A stretch of DNA of 64,000 nucleotides from Saccharothrix luteola (GTDB lineage Bacteria; Actinomycetota; Actinomycetes; Mycobacteriales; Pseudonocardiaceae). Under the pieces are notes generated by a model. That model was not told where the DNA came from and searched no databases. It worked only from the letters and a program-made list of their open reading frames with translations. How positions within the stretch are numbered: the first letter of the stretch is position 1; the number at the start of each line of letters is the position of its first letter. Below are positions 42,248 to 56,313 of this stretch, piece after piece. The stretch is from assembly GCF_020859565.1 (NCBI RefSeq), contig NZ_JAJHUO010000007.1:248001-312000 (forward strand), given 5' to 3'. The translations under genes and the position numbers were made by a program.

Positions 42248-43633
42248 ATGGACCCTGACGAGTTCCGCCGGATCGGCCACGAGGTGATCGACTGGATCGC
42301 CGACTACCGCTCGCGCGTCGAGGACTTCCCGGTCTCCTCACCGGTCGAGCCCGGCTGGGTGCGTGGGCGGCTGGCCGGGCTGCCCGAGCGCGGCGAGGGT
42401 TTCGACGGGCTGCTCGCGGACCTCGACCGGGTCGTGCTGCCGGGGACGACGCACTGGCAGCACCCCGGGTTCTTCGCCTACTTCCCGTCGAACGCCTCGC
42501 TGCCGTCGGTGCTCGGCGACCTGCTGTCGTCGGGCCTGGGCGTGCAGGGCATGTTGTGGTCCACCTCCCCCGCCGCGACCGAGGTCGAGCAGCACCTGAT
42601 GGACGAGCTGGTCGGGGCGCTCGGCCTGCCGTCGTCGTTCGTCGGCGGTGGGGTCATCCAGGACACCGCGTCGTCCGCGGCGCTGGTCGCGATGCTCGCC
42701 GCGCTGCACCGGGCGTCGGGCGGGGAGTGGCGGCAGTCCGGCGTGGACGGATCCGAGACCGTGTACGTGTCGTCGCAGACGCACTCGTCGCTGGAGCGGG
42801 CCGCCCGGATGGCGGGACTGGGCGGGCAGGCTGTGCGAGCGGTCGGGGTGGACTCCCGGCTGGCCATGCGGGTGGATGACCTGGCCTCGCTCGTCCGATC
42901 CGATGTGGACGCGGGCCGGCGGCCGGTGCTGGTGTGCGCGACCATCGGCACCACGGGCACCGGCGCGGTCGACCCGGTGCGCGAGATCGCCGCGGTGTGC
43001 GCCGAGCACGGGATCTGGCTGCACGTGGACGCGGCGTGGGCGGGCGCGGCGGCGTTGTGCCCGGAGTTCCGGCACCTGTTCGACGGCGTGGACCTGGCCG
43101 ACTCGTTCACCGCGAACGCGCACAAGTGGATGCTGACCGCGTTCGACCTGTCCCTGTTCTGGACCGCGCACCCGGACGTGCTGGTGGACGCCCTCGCGAT
43201 CCTCCCGGAGTACCTGCGCAACACCGCGACCGACTCGGGCGCGGTCGTGGACTACCGCGACTGGCAGGTCCCCCTGGGCCGCCGCTTCCGGGCCCTGAAG
43301 CTGTGGTCGGTGCTGCGGTGGTACGGCCTGGAGGGCATCCGCGACCACCTGCGCGGCCACGTCGAGCTGGCCGCCCTGCTCGAATCGTGGGTGGACGCGT
43401 CCGACGACTGGGACCTCGTCGTCCCCCGCTCCCTGTCCCTGGTCACCCTCGCGCACCGCTCCGGCGACGACGCCACCCGTGCCGCGATGGACCGCGTCAA
43501 CGCCACCGGCGACGCCTTCATCACCCACACCGTGGTCGACGGCCGCTTCGCCATCCGCGTGGCGATCGGCGCGGAAGCGACCAAGGAACACCACGTGCGG
43601 GCGCTCTGGGACGCCCTGCGGATCAGGGGTTGA
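42248..43633 (+). CDS. Pyridoxal-phosphate-dependent (aromatic) amino acid decarboxylase, group II
   Basis: 461 residues, right for group II decarboxylases (AADC, tyrosine/tryptophan decarboxylase). The PLP lysine is K293 in NAHKWMLTAFD; HVDAAWAGAA is the aspartate that binds the pyridine nitrogen; THWQHPGFFAYFPSNAS at about 68-85 is the substrate-pocket motif of aromatic decarboxylases. It would turn an aromatic amino acid to the amine plus CO2. With the Lrp gene 11 bp upstream and the LysE exporter divergent, the three form an amino-acid-response module. Its 3' end overlaps the convergent Uma2 gene by 11 bp. Confidence 0.93.
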   Translation: MDPDEFRRIGHEVIDWIADYRSRVEDFPVSSPVEPGWVRGRLAGLPERGEGFDGLLADLDRVVLPGTTHWQHPGFFAYFPSNASLPSVLGDLLSSGLGVQGMLWSTSPAATEVEQHLMDELVGALGLPSSFVGGGVIQDTASSAALVAMLAALHRASGGEWRQSGVDGSETVYVSSQTHSSLERAARMAGLGGQAVRAVGVDSRLAMRVDDLASLVRSDVDAGRRPVLVCATIGTTGTGAVDPVREIAAVCAEHGIWLHVDAAWAGAAALCPEFRHLFDGVDLADSFTANAHKWMLTAFDLSLFWTAHPDVLVDALAILPEYLRNTATDSGAVVDYRDWQVPLGRRFRALKLWSVLRWYGLEGIRDHLRGHVELAALLESWVDASDDWDLVVPRSLSLVTLAHRSGDDATRAAMDRVNATGDAFITHTVVDGRFAIRVAIGAEATKEHHVRALWDALRIRG

Positions 43634-44183
43634 TCAGCGTTGTCAGGTCCACGGTGATCGGGAAAGGCTCGGGAACCTCGATCTTGCCGCTCCCCTGTGC
43701 GATCTGCTTGTACCCGCCGGCGACCAGGCTGAACGCGATGAGCGTGGCCGGCTCGTCCAGCTCCACCACCCAGTAGTGCGGGATTCCCACCTTGGCGTAC
43801 TCGATCGGCTTGAACACGCGGTCTGTCCGACCGGTTCCCGGCGACACGATCTCCACTGCCAAGTGCAGGTCATCGGGGTTGAACCGGCTCGGGTGCTCCC
43901 AGTAGCGCTCGGCAGGCACCACTACGACGTCGGGTGCGCGCAATGAGAGCGGAGGCCCCGGGTCGATCACGACGTCGACGTCCTGGACCGCCACCACCCC
44001 GGCGGGCAGTTGCTCTTTGAGGCAGCTCCGGAGGTTCGCCACCGCCACTTGGTGCTTCGGTGCCAGCCTTGGCGCCACCAGCAAGACTCCTTCGACCAGC
44101 TCGAAGTGGCGCGACTTGTCCTCTGGAAGCGCGTCCCACTCCTCAAGCGTGAGCAAGTGGTCAGGCCAGGGCAACGTGCTCAT
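43623..44183 (-). CDS. Uma2-family (DUF820) PD-(D/E)XK-fold protein
   Basis: 186 residues. Motifs: LTLEEWDALPEDKSRHFELVEG at the N-terminus, APDVVVVP and LAVEIVSPGTGRTDRVFKPIEYAKVGIPHYW as the DxE/K core. Uma2 proteins are abundant in actinobacteria and cyanobacteria, often in multiple copies; they are annotated as endonucleases from fold but no clear function is agreed. ATG at 44183. The stop lies within the 3' end of the decarboxylase on the other strand. A second Uma2 gene is at 63188. Confidence 0.9.
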   Translation of the reverse strand: MSTLPWPDHLLTLEEWDALPEDKSRHFELVEGVLLVAPRLAPKHQVAVANLRSCLKEQLPAGVVAVQDVDVVIDPGPPLSLRAPDVVVVPAERYWEHPSRFNPDDLHLAVEIVSPGTGRTDRVFKPIEYAKVGIPHYWVVELDEPATLIAFSLVAGGYKQIAQGSGKIEVPEPFPITVDLTTLINP

Positions 44184-44230
44184 CGCGGCCACCTCTCTTG
44201 CTCCGTTGATCGCGCAGCGTAGCCGGTCGA

Positions 44231-45154
44231 TTACAGGACCCGGAGCAGGCCCTCCTGGACCACGGTAGCCACCAAGTGGCCGTCCTGGCTGTAGAAACGG
44301 CCCGTCGCGAGGCCCCGAGCGCCGGAAGCCGAAGGTGAGGCGCAGTCGTAGAGGAACCACTCGTCGGCGCGGAACCGGCGGTGGAACCACATGGCGTGGT
44401 CCAGGCTCGCGCCCAGCACCTTGTCGGTTCCCCAGTACACGCCGTGCCTGACCAGCACCGAGTCGAGCAACGTCATGTCCGACGCGTACGCCAGCACGCA
44501 CACGTGCAGCAGGTCGTCGTCCGGCAGCTCGCCGTCCGCCCTCATCCACACCTGGCTGCGCGCCTCGCCCGGCCCGTCCTCCCGCGCCCGCCACGGCGGC
44601 TCGGTCACGTACCGGATGTCGATAGGCCTCGGCAGCCGCGCCATGCCGACCTTCTCCAGGTACCCGGCCGCCGACTCGGCGTAGGTGGGCAGCGAGGACG
44701 GCGCCGGCACCGCCGGCATGGGCTCCTGGTGGTCGAGACCCGGCTCGTCCAGCTGGAACGACGCCGACAGCGCGAAGATCGCCTTGCCGTGCTGGACCGC
44801 GACCACGCGCCGGGTGGTGAACGAGCGCCCGTCGCGGATCCGGTCGACCTCGTACACGATCGGCACGGTCGGGTCGCCGCCGCGGATGAAGTACGAGTGC
44901 AGCGAGTGCACCCGGCGCTCACGGGGCACGGTGCGGCCGGCGGCTACCAGGGCCTGGCCGGCGACCTGCCCGCCGAACACCCGGACGGGCGACTCGGCGG
45001 GTGACACACCGCGGAAGATGTTCTCCTCGACGCGCTCCAGGTCGAGCAGCGCGACGAGTCGGTCGAGCACGGGCTGCCCGTGGGGCACGCCGTCGGCGTC
45101 CAGTGGAACGTCCGAGAACTCGGCGGTCGCCGCGGCACGGGCAGCCTCGGTCAC
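44231..45154 (-). CDS. tesB: Acyl-CoA thioesterase II
   Basis: 307 residues, two hotdog repeats. LDLERVEENIFRG ... RVFGGQVAGQAL opens the first, with HSLHSYFIRGGDP; DHAMWFHRRFRADEWFLYDC closes the second with the catalytic Asp of the family. It hydrolyses medium- and long-chain acyl-CoA to fatty acid and CoA in the cytoplasm. The GTG at 45154 has AGGAG 5 nt upstream. It ends 9 bp after the pyk stop on the same strand and is cotranscribed with it. Confidence 0.95.
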   Translation of the reverse strand: MTEAARAAATAEFSDVPLDADGVPHGQPVLDRLVALLDLERVEENIFRGVSPAESPVRVFGGQVAGQALVAAGRTVPRERRVHSLHSYFIRGGDPTVPIVYEVDRIRDGRSFTTRRVVAVQHGKAIFALSASFQLDEPGLDHQEPMPAVPAPSSLPTYAESAAGYLEKVGMARLPRPIDIRYVTEPPWRAREDGPGEARSQVWMRADGELPDDDLLHVCVLAYASDMTLLDSVLVRHGVYWGTDKVLGASLDHAMWFHRRFRADEWFLYDCASPSASGARGLATGRFYSQDGHLVATVVQEGLLRVL

Positions 45155-45162
45155 GTCATCTC

Positions 45163-46587
45163 CTAAGCGTGGTCGTCCTCCCCCAGGCGGTGCACCCGGA
45201 TGAGGTTCGTCGAGCCGATGGTGCCAGGCGGCGAGCCTGCCACGACCACGACGAGGTCGCCCGGCTGGTACCGGCCGATGTCGATCATCGACAGGTCCAC
45301 CTGGCGGACCATCTCGTCCGTCGAGTCCACCTTAGGCACCAGGAACGTCTCGGTGCCCCAGGTGAGAGAAAGCTGACTGCGCACGCTGGGCTCCGGCGTG
45401 AACGCCAGCAGCGGCAGCGGGGTGTGCAGGCGGGCGAGCCGCCGCACGGTGTCGCCGGACTGGGTGAACGCGACCAGCGCCTTCGCGTTCAGCCGCTCGC
45501 CGATGTCACGCGCCGCGTAGGAGATCACGCCGCGCTTGGTGCGCGGGACGTGCGTCAGCGGCGGGACCACGGTGGACTCGGTCTCGACGGCCACGATGAT
45601 GCGGCTCATGGTCTTGACCGACTCGATGGCGTAACGGCCGACCGAGGTCTCGCCGGACAGCATCAGCGCGTCGGCGCCGTCGAGCACGGCGTTCGCGACG
45701 TCCGAGGTCTCGGCGCGGGTCGGCCGGGAGTTCGTGATCATCGAGTCGAGCATCTGGGTGGCCACGATGACCGGCTTGGCGTTCTCGCGGGCGATCTGGA
45801 TGGCCCGCTTCTGCACCAGCGGCACGTGCTCCAGCGGCAGCTCCACGCCCAGGTCGCCGCGGGCGACCATGACGCCGTCGAAGGCGAGCACGATCGCTTC
45901 GAGGTTGTCGACCGCCTCCGGCTTCTCGATCTTGGCGATCACCGGCTTGCGGCCGTGGCCCACGCGGTCCATCACCTGGTGGACCAGGTCGATGTCCGCG
46001 GGCGAGCGCACGAACGACAGGGCGATGAAGTCCACGCCCAGGTTGAGGGCGAACTCCAGGTCCTCGATGTCCTTCTCGGACAGCGCGGGCACGGACACGT
46101 CCATGCCGGGCAGCGAGAGGCCCTTGTTGTTGCTGACGGGGCCGCCCTCGGTGACCTCGCAGACCACGTCCGGCCCGTCGACCTCGGTGACGGTCAGGCC
46201 CACCTTGCCGTCGTCCACCAGCAGCCGGTCGCCCGCCTTGGCGTCCTGCGCCAGCTGCTTGTAGGTGGTGGAGACGCGGTCGTGGGTGCCCTCGACGTCC
46301 TCGACGGTCACCCGGACGATGTCACCGGTGCGCCACTCGACTGGGCCGTGGGCGAACCGGCCGAGGCGGATCTTGGGGCCCTGCAGGTCGGCCAGGATGC
46401 CGACCGCGCGGCCCGACGCTTCGGCCGCGTTGCGGACGAGGTCGTAGACCTGCTTGTGGTCGGCATGGCTGCCGTGGCTGAAGTTCATCCGGGCAACGTC
46501 CATACCGGCCGCCACCAGCTCGTTGACCTTGTCCTCGGTCGCGGTGGCAGGACCCATCGTACAGACGATCTTCGCGCGTCGACTCAC
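45163..46587 (-). CDS. pyk: Pyruvate kinase
   Basis: 474 residues. RAKIVCTMGPATATEDKV at the N-terminus, the catalytic lysine in VIAKIEKPEAVDN, MVARGDLGVELP and ATQMLDSMITNSRPTRAE are diagnostic. It turns phosphoenolpyruvate plus ADP into pyruvate plus ATP. The GTG start at 46587 has no Shine-Dalgarno sequence, but TACTCT (46596-46601) lies 8 nt upstream, which fits a leaderless message. The acyl-CoA thioesterase gene follows at once, and a VanZ-like gene is divergent. Confidence 0.97.
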   Translation of the reverse strand: MSRRAKIVCTMGPATATEDKVNELVAAGMDVARMNFSHGSHADHKQVYDLVRNAAEASGRAVGILADLQGPKIRLGRFAHGPVEWRTGDIVRVTVEDVEGTHDRVSTTYKQLAQDAKAGDRLLVDDGKVGLTVTEVDGPDVVCEVTEGGPVSNNKGLSLPGMDVSVPALSEKDIEDLEFALNLGVDFIALSFVRSPADIDLVHQVMDRVGHGRKPVIAKIEKPEAVDNLEAIVLAFDGVMVARGDLGVELPLEHVPLVQKRAIQIARENAKPVIVATQMLDSMITNSRPTRAETSDVANAVLDGADALMLSGETSVGRYAIESVKTMSRIIVAVETESTVVPPLTHVPRTKRGVISYAARDIGERLNAKALVAFTQSGDTVRRLARLHTPLPLLAFTPEPSVRSQLSLTWGTETFLVPKVDSTDEMVRQVDLSMIDIGRYQPGDLVVVVAGSPPGTIGSTNLIRVHRLGEDDHA

Positions 46588-46669
46588 GTCTAGTCAGAGT
46601 AGTCCCTGTCACTGGACCGATCAGGATGTACCGGGAAGTAATCTCCGCGAAACAGGCAGAATCTGCACC

Positions 46670-47020
46670 GTGGGCCCCAGAATCCTTCCGTTCGTGGTCA
46701 CGGTGTTGCTCAGCGTCATCGTGCTGTTCACCCCGGCGTCAGGTGTGCCCACCGCACCCCCGGGCACCGACAAGGTGGTGCACTTCGTGCTGTTCGCCCT
46801 GCTCATGGGCGCCGGGAGGTACGCGCGACTGCCGTCCGGACCACTGGTCATCGTCCTCTTGGGTTACGCCGCGGTCTCGGAAGCGTTGCAGTGGCTCATC
46901 ACCGCGCTGAACCGCGGCGGGGACGTCCTGGACGCCCTCGTGGACGTGGCCGGCATCGCCTTCGGCGCCCTGGTCGCGCGGTCGACGGCCCGAAAACGCC
47001 GCACCCCTCTGGGGGAGTGA
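46670..47020 (+). CDS. VanZ-like membrane protein
   Basis: 116 residues from GTG at 46670; the CAGAAT 7 nt upstream hints at a leaderless start. The VanZ-like pattern is VLFTPASGVP, then TDKVVHFVLFALLMGAGRY and YAAVSEALQWL; three to four spans are predicted. The family is named from VanZ, which gives low teicoplanin resistance by an unknown mechanism, but most genomic copies have no proven role in resistance. It is divergent from pyk, with 82 bp between. Confidence 0.85.
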   Translation: MGPRILPFVVTVLLSVIVLFTPASGVPTAPPGTDKVVHFVLFALLMGAGRYARLPSGPLVIVLLGYAAVSEALQWLITALNRGGDVLDALVDVAGIAFGALVARSTARKRRTPLGE

Positions 47021-47111
47021 GAACAGGCCGGCCGCACCCGGCTGGAGCCGTCGATCGGCCGGACCGAGCCGCCCTGCCCGAAATCGTGCACCTTCACGGG
47101 CGACACCCTGG

Positions 47112-47792
47112 TCAGCGCCGGAAGCCGACCTCGGTGAGCCCGATGTGGTCGGCGCACCAGTCCACGAACGGCGTGATCTGCCGCCAGCCCTCGCGGACCC
47201 GGTCCAGGCAGCCCGGCTCGTGCAGCACGTCGTCGGGCGGCCACACCTTCGCCACGTAGAGGCGCTTGTGCTTGAGCAGCTCGATCCGGGGGTGCTCCGG
47301 GTCCAGCCCGCGCGGCGCGCGCTTGAGCTTGTCCCCGCGCAGCTCCCAGCCGGCCTTGGCGAGCTTCGCGAGCAGCTTCTCCAGCGCACGCCCGCGCACG
47401 TCGTCGGCGACCGACTCGCGGTAGCGCGCGAGCTGGTCGGACGCCATGGCGAACGACCCACCGGCCACGAACAACCCTTCGGTCCCGATCTGCACGTAGT
47501 GCGCGCCACCGCCGCGACCGAGCTCGACCACGCCGCCGCAGTGGTCTTTGTACGGCGTCTTGTCCTTGCTGAACCGCACGTCCCGATAGGGCCGGAAGAC
47601 CTTTCCTTTGCCGAACTCGGGCTCGAGCGCGGCGAGCAACGTCTCCATCGGGGTGCGCACATCGCGCTGGTAGACGTGCTTGTGGTCGTCCCAGTAGGCC
47701 TTGGAGTTGTCGGCGACGAGCCCGTCGTAGAAGTCGATGGCGTGTTCGCCGAACCCGGTGAATTCCACGGCGCACAGCTTACGTTCGTCCAT
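47112..47792 (-). CDS. DUF2461-family protein
   Basis: 226 residues. EFTGFGEHAIDFYDGLVADNSKAYWDDHK and FRPYRDVRFSKDKTPYKDHCGG mark the DUF2461 family, a widespread soluble protein of unknown function. The conserved core covers almost the whole chain. ATG at 47792 is given; a GTG at 47768 with TAAGCT 7 nt upstream is an equally good leaderless start. It is divergent from the helicase-associated gene. Confidence 0.88.
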   Translation of the reverse strand: MDERKLCAVEFTGFGEHAIDFYDGLVADNSKAYWDDHKHVYQRDVRTPMETLLAALEPEFGKGKVFRPYRDVRFSKDKTPYKDHCGGVVELGRGGGAHYVQIGTEGLFVAGGSFAMASDQLARYRESVADDVRGRALEKLLAKLAKAGWELRGDKLKRAPRGLDPEHPRIELLKHKRLYVAKVWPPDDVLHEPGCLDRVREGWRQITPFVDWCADHIGLTEVGFRR

Positions 47793-47860
47793 TCGTGGCT
47801 CATTCGAACGCTCTATCGCAACGCATCACCGAGCGGTCACGTTCTGTGCATAATCGCCGG

Positions 47861-49813
47861 GTGGGTAGGAAAACGGCGCTGGCCGGCTGGCTGCGCGAGC
47901 TCGACGCGGTGGAGCTCCGGGACATCTTGGCGCTGCGCAAGGACGCCGCCGATCGCAGGCCCCACTCGTTGCGGGCGCTGGCGGACGAGCTGACCACGAC
48001 GGCGTCGCTGCGCGCGGCGGTCGACGGGCTCGACCAGGCGTGCCGGGACGTGCTGGACACCGTGCTGCGGCTGGGTGACGAGGCGGGTGTGGAGGCGCTG
48101 GCGGAACGGTTGCGCTGCAACGGGAAGGCGTCGCGAGCGGAGCTGAAGCGGGCGTTGGGCCAGTTGCGCGCGCGGGCGCTGGTGTGGCCGGCGGCCGGGC
48201 GGTTGGTGAGCTCGCCCGGGTTGCGGCTGCTGGAGGAAGAACCGCCGCGCCGCATCACGCCCGCGCCGCGCACGCCCCGCCGCGCGCCGCAGAACCGGGG
48301 TTTCGCGGACCGGGCCGCGATCACGCCCGCTACGTCCACTGTGGACGGTGTGACGCGGCTGGTCGACCTGTGCGACGTGGAGCAGGTGACGTGCCGCGCG
48401 GTGCTGGGGTTGCGGGAGCTGCGGCGGCTCGCGGGCGTGCTGCGGTCGGACGAGGGCCGGACGCGGTTGTGGGTGGGGTTGGCCGTCGAGGCGCGGTTGC
48501 TCGCGGTGGACGACGGCAGGCTGGTGCCGACCGTCGGCGCGGACGCGTGGCGCGCCGCGTCGCCCGCGGAGCGGCTGACCGCGTTGGCGCGCGCGTGGCC
48601 GCGGCTGACGTGGACGCCGGGCAAGCAGCGTCCCGCGTCGGCGGAAGCGTCCTCGTCGGACTCGGGCGACCGGACCAGGCGCGGCCTGCTGGAGGGGTAC
48701 GCGCGGCTGGACGAGGACGAGGCGTTCGAGCACCGGCACGAGGTGGTGGCCGAGCTGGTGTGGACGCGGCCCGCCGTGCACGGGCGTGCGGCGACCGAGG
48801 CGGCGCTGGTGGAGGCCGAGTCGGTGGGGTTGGTGGCGTTGGGCGCGGCGACCGCGCTGGGCCGCGCGGTGCTGGCGGGCGGGGTGGACGAGGTGGCGGG
48901 TCGGTTCGTGCCGCCCGAGGCGGTCACCGCGCACCTGCGGCCGGACCTGACCGCCGTGGTGGCCGGGCTGCCGTCGCGCGAGCTGAGCGGGGTGCTGGAG
49001 CTGGCGGCGGACGGCGCGGCGGGCGGGTGGCGGTTCAGCGGCGCGAGCGTGCGGCGGGCGTTGGACGCGGGGCACGAGCCGGACGCGTTGCTGGCCCGGT
49101 TGGCGTCGGTGGCCGAGCACGGCGTGCCGCCGACGTTGGCGCACCTGGTGCGCGAGGTGGCGCGGCAGCACGGGCGGATCACGGTGACGCCGGTGGCGTG
49201 CTGCGTGCGGACCGAGGACCCGGTGCTGCTGGGCGAGATCGCCGCGCACCCGTCGTTGGCGCCGCTGTCGTTGCAGCCGCTGGGGCCGACGGTGCTGGCG
49301 TCGGCGAAGCCCGCCGCGGAGACGTTGGCGTTGCTGCGGGCGGCCGGTTACGCGCCGACGACGGCCGCCGTGGACGGCATGGCGGTGGTGGAGCGGGTGC
49401 CGCGACGTCGCGTCGAGCCGCCGCCCGTGCGTGCGGCGACGGGCGGGTGGCGCACGCCGTTGACCGGGCACGAGGTGGCGAAGCTGGCGGCGGCGCTGGT
49501 GGAGCGGGAGCGGCCGAGGCCGCGGTTCGTGCTGCCGCCGGTGGAGTCGCAGCGGATCGGCACGGTGCGGCTGCTGCGCGACCAGTCGCTGGTGCTGCCC
49601 GACTCGGAGGTCGTGCTGCTGGCGGACGCGCTGGTGAGCCGGACGTCCGTGGAGATCGCGGTGGCGAACGGCCCGCGGAGCACGGTGAAGCACGTGATCA
49701 CCCCGGTCGACCACGCCGCGGGCAACCTGAAGGCCAACTGCGCGCCCCGCGGCGAGCACCGCGAGTTCCTGGTCAGCCGCATCCGCTCGGTGCGCGCGGT
49801 GACCGGCGTCTGA
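47861..49813 (+). CDS. Helicase-associated (XPB/Ssl2-like) domain protein
   Basis: 650 residues from GTG at 47861, chosen because the -10-like CATAAT at 47849-47854 leaves 6 nt, a leaderless pattern; an upstream ATG at 47795 has no ribosome site. The N-terminal part is a series of winged-helix-like segments; about residues 365-500 match the Helicase_C_3 domain (LTAVVAGLPSRELSG ... VRRALDAG ... RQHGRITVTPVACCV). Motifs I-VI of a helicase ATPase are absent, so it is not itself a motor. In actinobacteria it commonly occurs in core DNA-repair or transcription neighbourhoods; a DNA-binding accessory role is inferred. Confidence 0.85.
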   Translation: MGRKTALAGWLRELDAVELRDILALRKDAADRRPHSLRALADELTTTASLRAAVDGLDQACRDVLDTVLRLGDEAGVEALAERLRCNGKASRAELKRALGQLRARALVWPAAGRLVSSPGLRLLEEEPPRRITPAPRTPRRAPQNRGFADRAAITPATSTVDGVTRLVDLCDVEQVTCRAVLGLRELRRLAGVLRSDEGRTRLWVGLAVEARLLAVDDGRLVPTVGADAWRAASPAERLTALARAWPRLTWTPGKQRPASAEASSSDSGDRTRRGLLEGYARLDEDEAFEHRHEVVAELVWTRPAVHGRAATEAALVEAESVGLVALGAATALGRAVLAGGVDEVAGRFVPPEAVTAHLRPDLTAVVAGLPSRELSGVLELAADGAAGGWRFSGASVRRALDAGHEPDALLARLASVAEHGVPPTLAHLVREVARQHGRITVTPVACCVRTEDPVLLGEIAAHPSLAPLSLQPLGPTVLASAKPAAETLALLRAAGYAPTTAAVDGMAVVERVPRRRVEPPPVRAATGGWRTPLTGHEVAKLAAALVERERPRPRFVLPPVESQRIGTVRLLRDQSLVLPDSEVVLLADALVSRTSVEIAVANGPRSTVKHVITPVDHAAGNLKANCAPRGEHREFLVSRIRSVRAVTGV

Positions 49814-49857
49814 CAGCACGCGGCCCTGGTCCGCGGGTCGGGGTCGCGCGAGCAAGA

Positions 49858-49887
49858 GGCCGCCCCGACGTCGTTGTCGGGGCGGCC
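49858..49887. terminator. Bidirectional terminator between the helicase-associated gene and gltD
   Basis: GGCCGCCCCGAC (49858-49869) and GTCGGGGCGGCC (49876-49887) form a perfect 12-bp stem with a 6-nt loop, midway between two convergent stop codons. Confidence 0.85.
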
Positions 49888-49916
49888 GGGCATCCAGCGA
49901 ACGGCGGTCTAAGGGG

Positions 49917-51414
49917 TCACACCACGGCCAGCGGCAGCATGTTGGGGATGACCGGGGACGGCAGGTCGGACGAGCCGGTCAGGTAGCGGTCCACCGCGTT
50001 GGCCACCGAACGGCCCTCGGCGATCGCCCACACGACCAGCGAAGCGCCCCGGTGCGCGTCACCGCAGACGAACACGCCGGGCGACTGCGTCTGCCAGTCC
50101 GAGCCGCACGAGATCGTGCCGCGCGAGGTGAGCTGGATGCCCAGCCCGTCCAGCAACGGCATGTGCTCGACGCCCTCGAAGCCGATGGCCAGCAGCACCA
50201 GGTCCGCCGGCAGCACCTCGACCTCCTCGGACGTCGGCACGACCTGGCGGCGGCCGGAGGCGTCCTTCTCCACCCGCACCTTGCGCAGCTGGATGTGGCG
50301 CACGTGCCCGTCGGAGTCGCCGACGAACTTCTCCACCGCGACCGCGAACTTCCGCTCCCCCGCCTCCTCGTGCGCGGGGTAGGTGCGCAGGATCCACGGC
50401 CACACCGGCCACGGCGACTTGCCGTTGTCCCGAGTGGACGGTGGCATCGGGTACTGGTCCAGCTGCAGCACGGAAGCCGCGCCCTGCCGGGACGCCGTGC
50501 CGTAGCAGTCCGCGCCGGTGTCGCCGCCGCCGATGATCACGACGTGCTTGCCGGCCGCGTCGATCTCCGCCGGCCCGTCGCCCTCGCAGGCGCGGTTGGC
50601 GGGCACGAGGTGCTCCATCGCCAGGTGGATGCCCTGCAACGAGCGCCCCGGCGTGGTCGTGTCGTCACGGCCGCGCAGCGCGCCCACCGCGAGCACCACC
50701 GCGTCGAACTTCGCCCGCAGCTCCTCGACGGTCAGGTCGACGCCGACCTCGCAGCCGGTGACGAACTTCGTGCCCTCCTTGCGCAGCTGCGCGAGCCGCC
50801 GGTCGAGGACCTTCTTCTCCATCTTGAACTCGGGGATGCCGTAGCGGAGCAGCCCGCCGAGCCGGTCGTCCCGCTCGAACACGGTGACCTCGTGGCCCGC
50901 GCGGGTGAGCTGCTGCGCCGCCGCCAGCCCGGCCGGACCGGAACCGACGACCGCCACCCGGCGGCCCGACGACACCTGCGACTGCGACGGCCGCACGAGC
51001 CCCTGCTCCCACGACACGTCGGCGATGGCCTGCTCGACCCGCTTGATCGCGACCGCGCCGCCCGCGTCGTGGCTGATCGACAGCACGCACGCCGCCTCGC
51101 ACGGCGCGGGGCACAGCCTGCCGGTGAACTCGGGGAAGTTGTTCGTCGCGTGCAGCCGGTCCGACGCCGACTCCCAGTCGCCCCGGCGCACCAGGTCGTT
51201 CCACTCGGGGATCAGGTTGCCCAGCGGGCACCCGGCCGACCCGGAGTGGCAGAACGGGATGCCGCAGTCCATGCACCGCGTCGCCTGCGTGCGCACCTCC
51301 GCGTCCCGCTGCTCGGCGGGCACGTCGAGGTACACCTCGTCCCAGTCGCTGAGCCGCTCGGCGGCGGGCCGCTTCTTCGGCTCGGAGCGGGAGTGCTTGA
51401 GGAAACCGTACGGG

Positions 51415-51422
<8 letters not shown>
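49917..51422 (-). CDS. gltD: Glutamate synthase (NADPH) small subunit
   Basis: 501 residues. The N-terminal ferredoxin-like part has cysteines for two [4Fe-4S] clusters ([22 protein letters not shown] and [12 protein letters not shown]). FAD binding: [23 protein letters not shown] binding: [16 protein letters not shown]. It passes electrons from NADPH to the large subunit. GTG at 51422 overlaps the gltB stop by 8 bp, so translation is coupled. [18 protein letters not shown] near the C-terminus is the conserved FAD-contact. Confidence 0.97.
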
Positions 51423-55953
<4,531 letters not shown>

Positions 55954-56062
55954 TGCGCAGACCTCCTTCGTCGTCCTTGGTGAAAGAACGAGTCCTCGTG
56001 TCCAGGTCCTGGAATCCGGGTGCTGGGCACGGGACGACGATGGCCCGCGTGTTGACGAGACT

Positions 56063-56078
56063 TTAACAGTCGCGAAAC
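56063..56078. promoter_or_regulatory. GlnR-type box upstream of gltB
   Basis: TTAAC-n6-GAAAC (56063-56067 and 56074-56078) matches the actinobacterial GlnR half-site pair gTnAC-n6-GaAAC at nine of ten positions. It lies 110 bp upstream of the gltB start. GlnR controls nitrogen assimilation genes; direction of control is not deducible. Confidence 0.55.
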
Positions 56079-56260
56079 GGATCCACACCATCCTTCGGGT
56101 GATCTCGATCGGCGACCGGTAACGATTCGGCCGGTTCGAGCGATACCCCGGCCGGCTTGTTACGCGTTGTTAAGCATAACGGAGGGACCGCCCTCGCGCG
56201 CGCCGGTGAGATTCGGCCGACACTGCGCCCTCCGCCACGATTCCGGACGAACTCGCAGGT

Positions 56261-56302
56261 GAGCCCCCGTGCCGCCGCCTCGTGGGCGACGACCGGGGGC
56301 TC
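56261..56302 (-). terminator. Terminator after the dicarboxylate symporter gene
   Basis: GAGCCCCCG (56261-56269) pairs with CGGGGGCTC (56294-56302) around a 24-nt loop, 12 bp after the symporter stop codon. Confidence 0.65.
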
Positions 56303-56313
56303 AGGTGCGCGTC

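Larger units (their letters stand above)
55954..56313. other. 360-bp control region upstream of gltB
   Basis: No gene is supported here. It holds the GlnR-type box (56063-56078), the hairpin of the dctA-type gene (56261-56302) and an AT-richer patch, GTTACGCGTTGTTAAGC near 56159-56175, with further GTTAC/TTAAC half-sites that may add to GlnR binding. I could not place the gltB -10/-35 with confidence. Confidence 0.5.

Noticed and set aside
46670..47020. Glycopeptide resistance role for the VanZ-like protein
   Set aside because: No vanHAX-type genes are near, and most VanZ-like proteins have no shown role in resistance.
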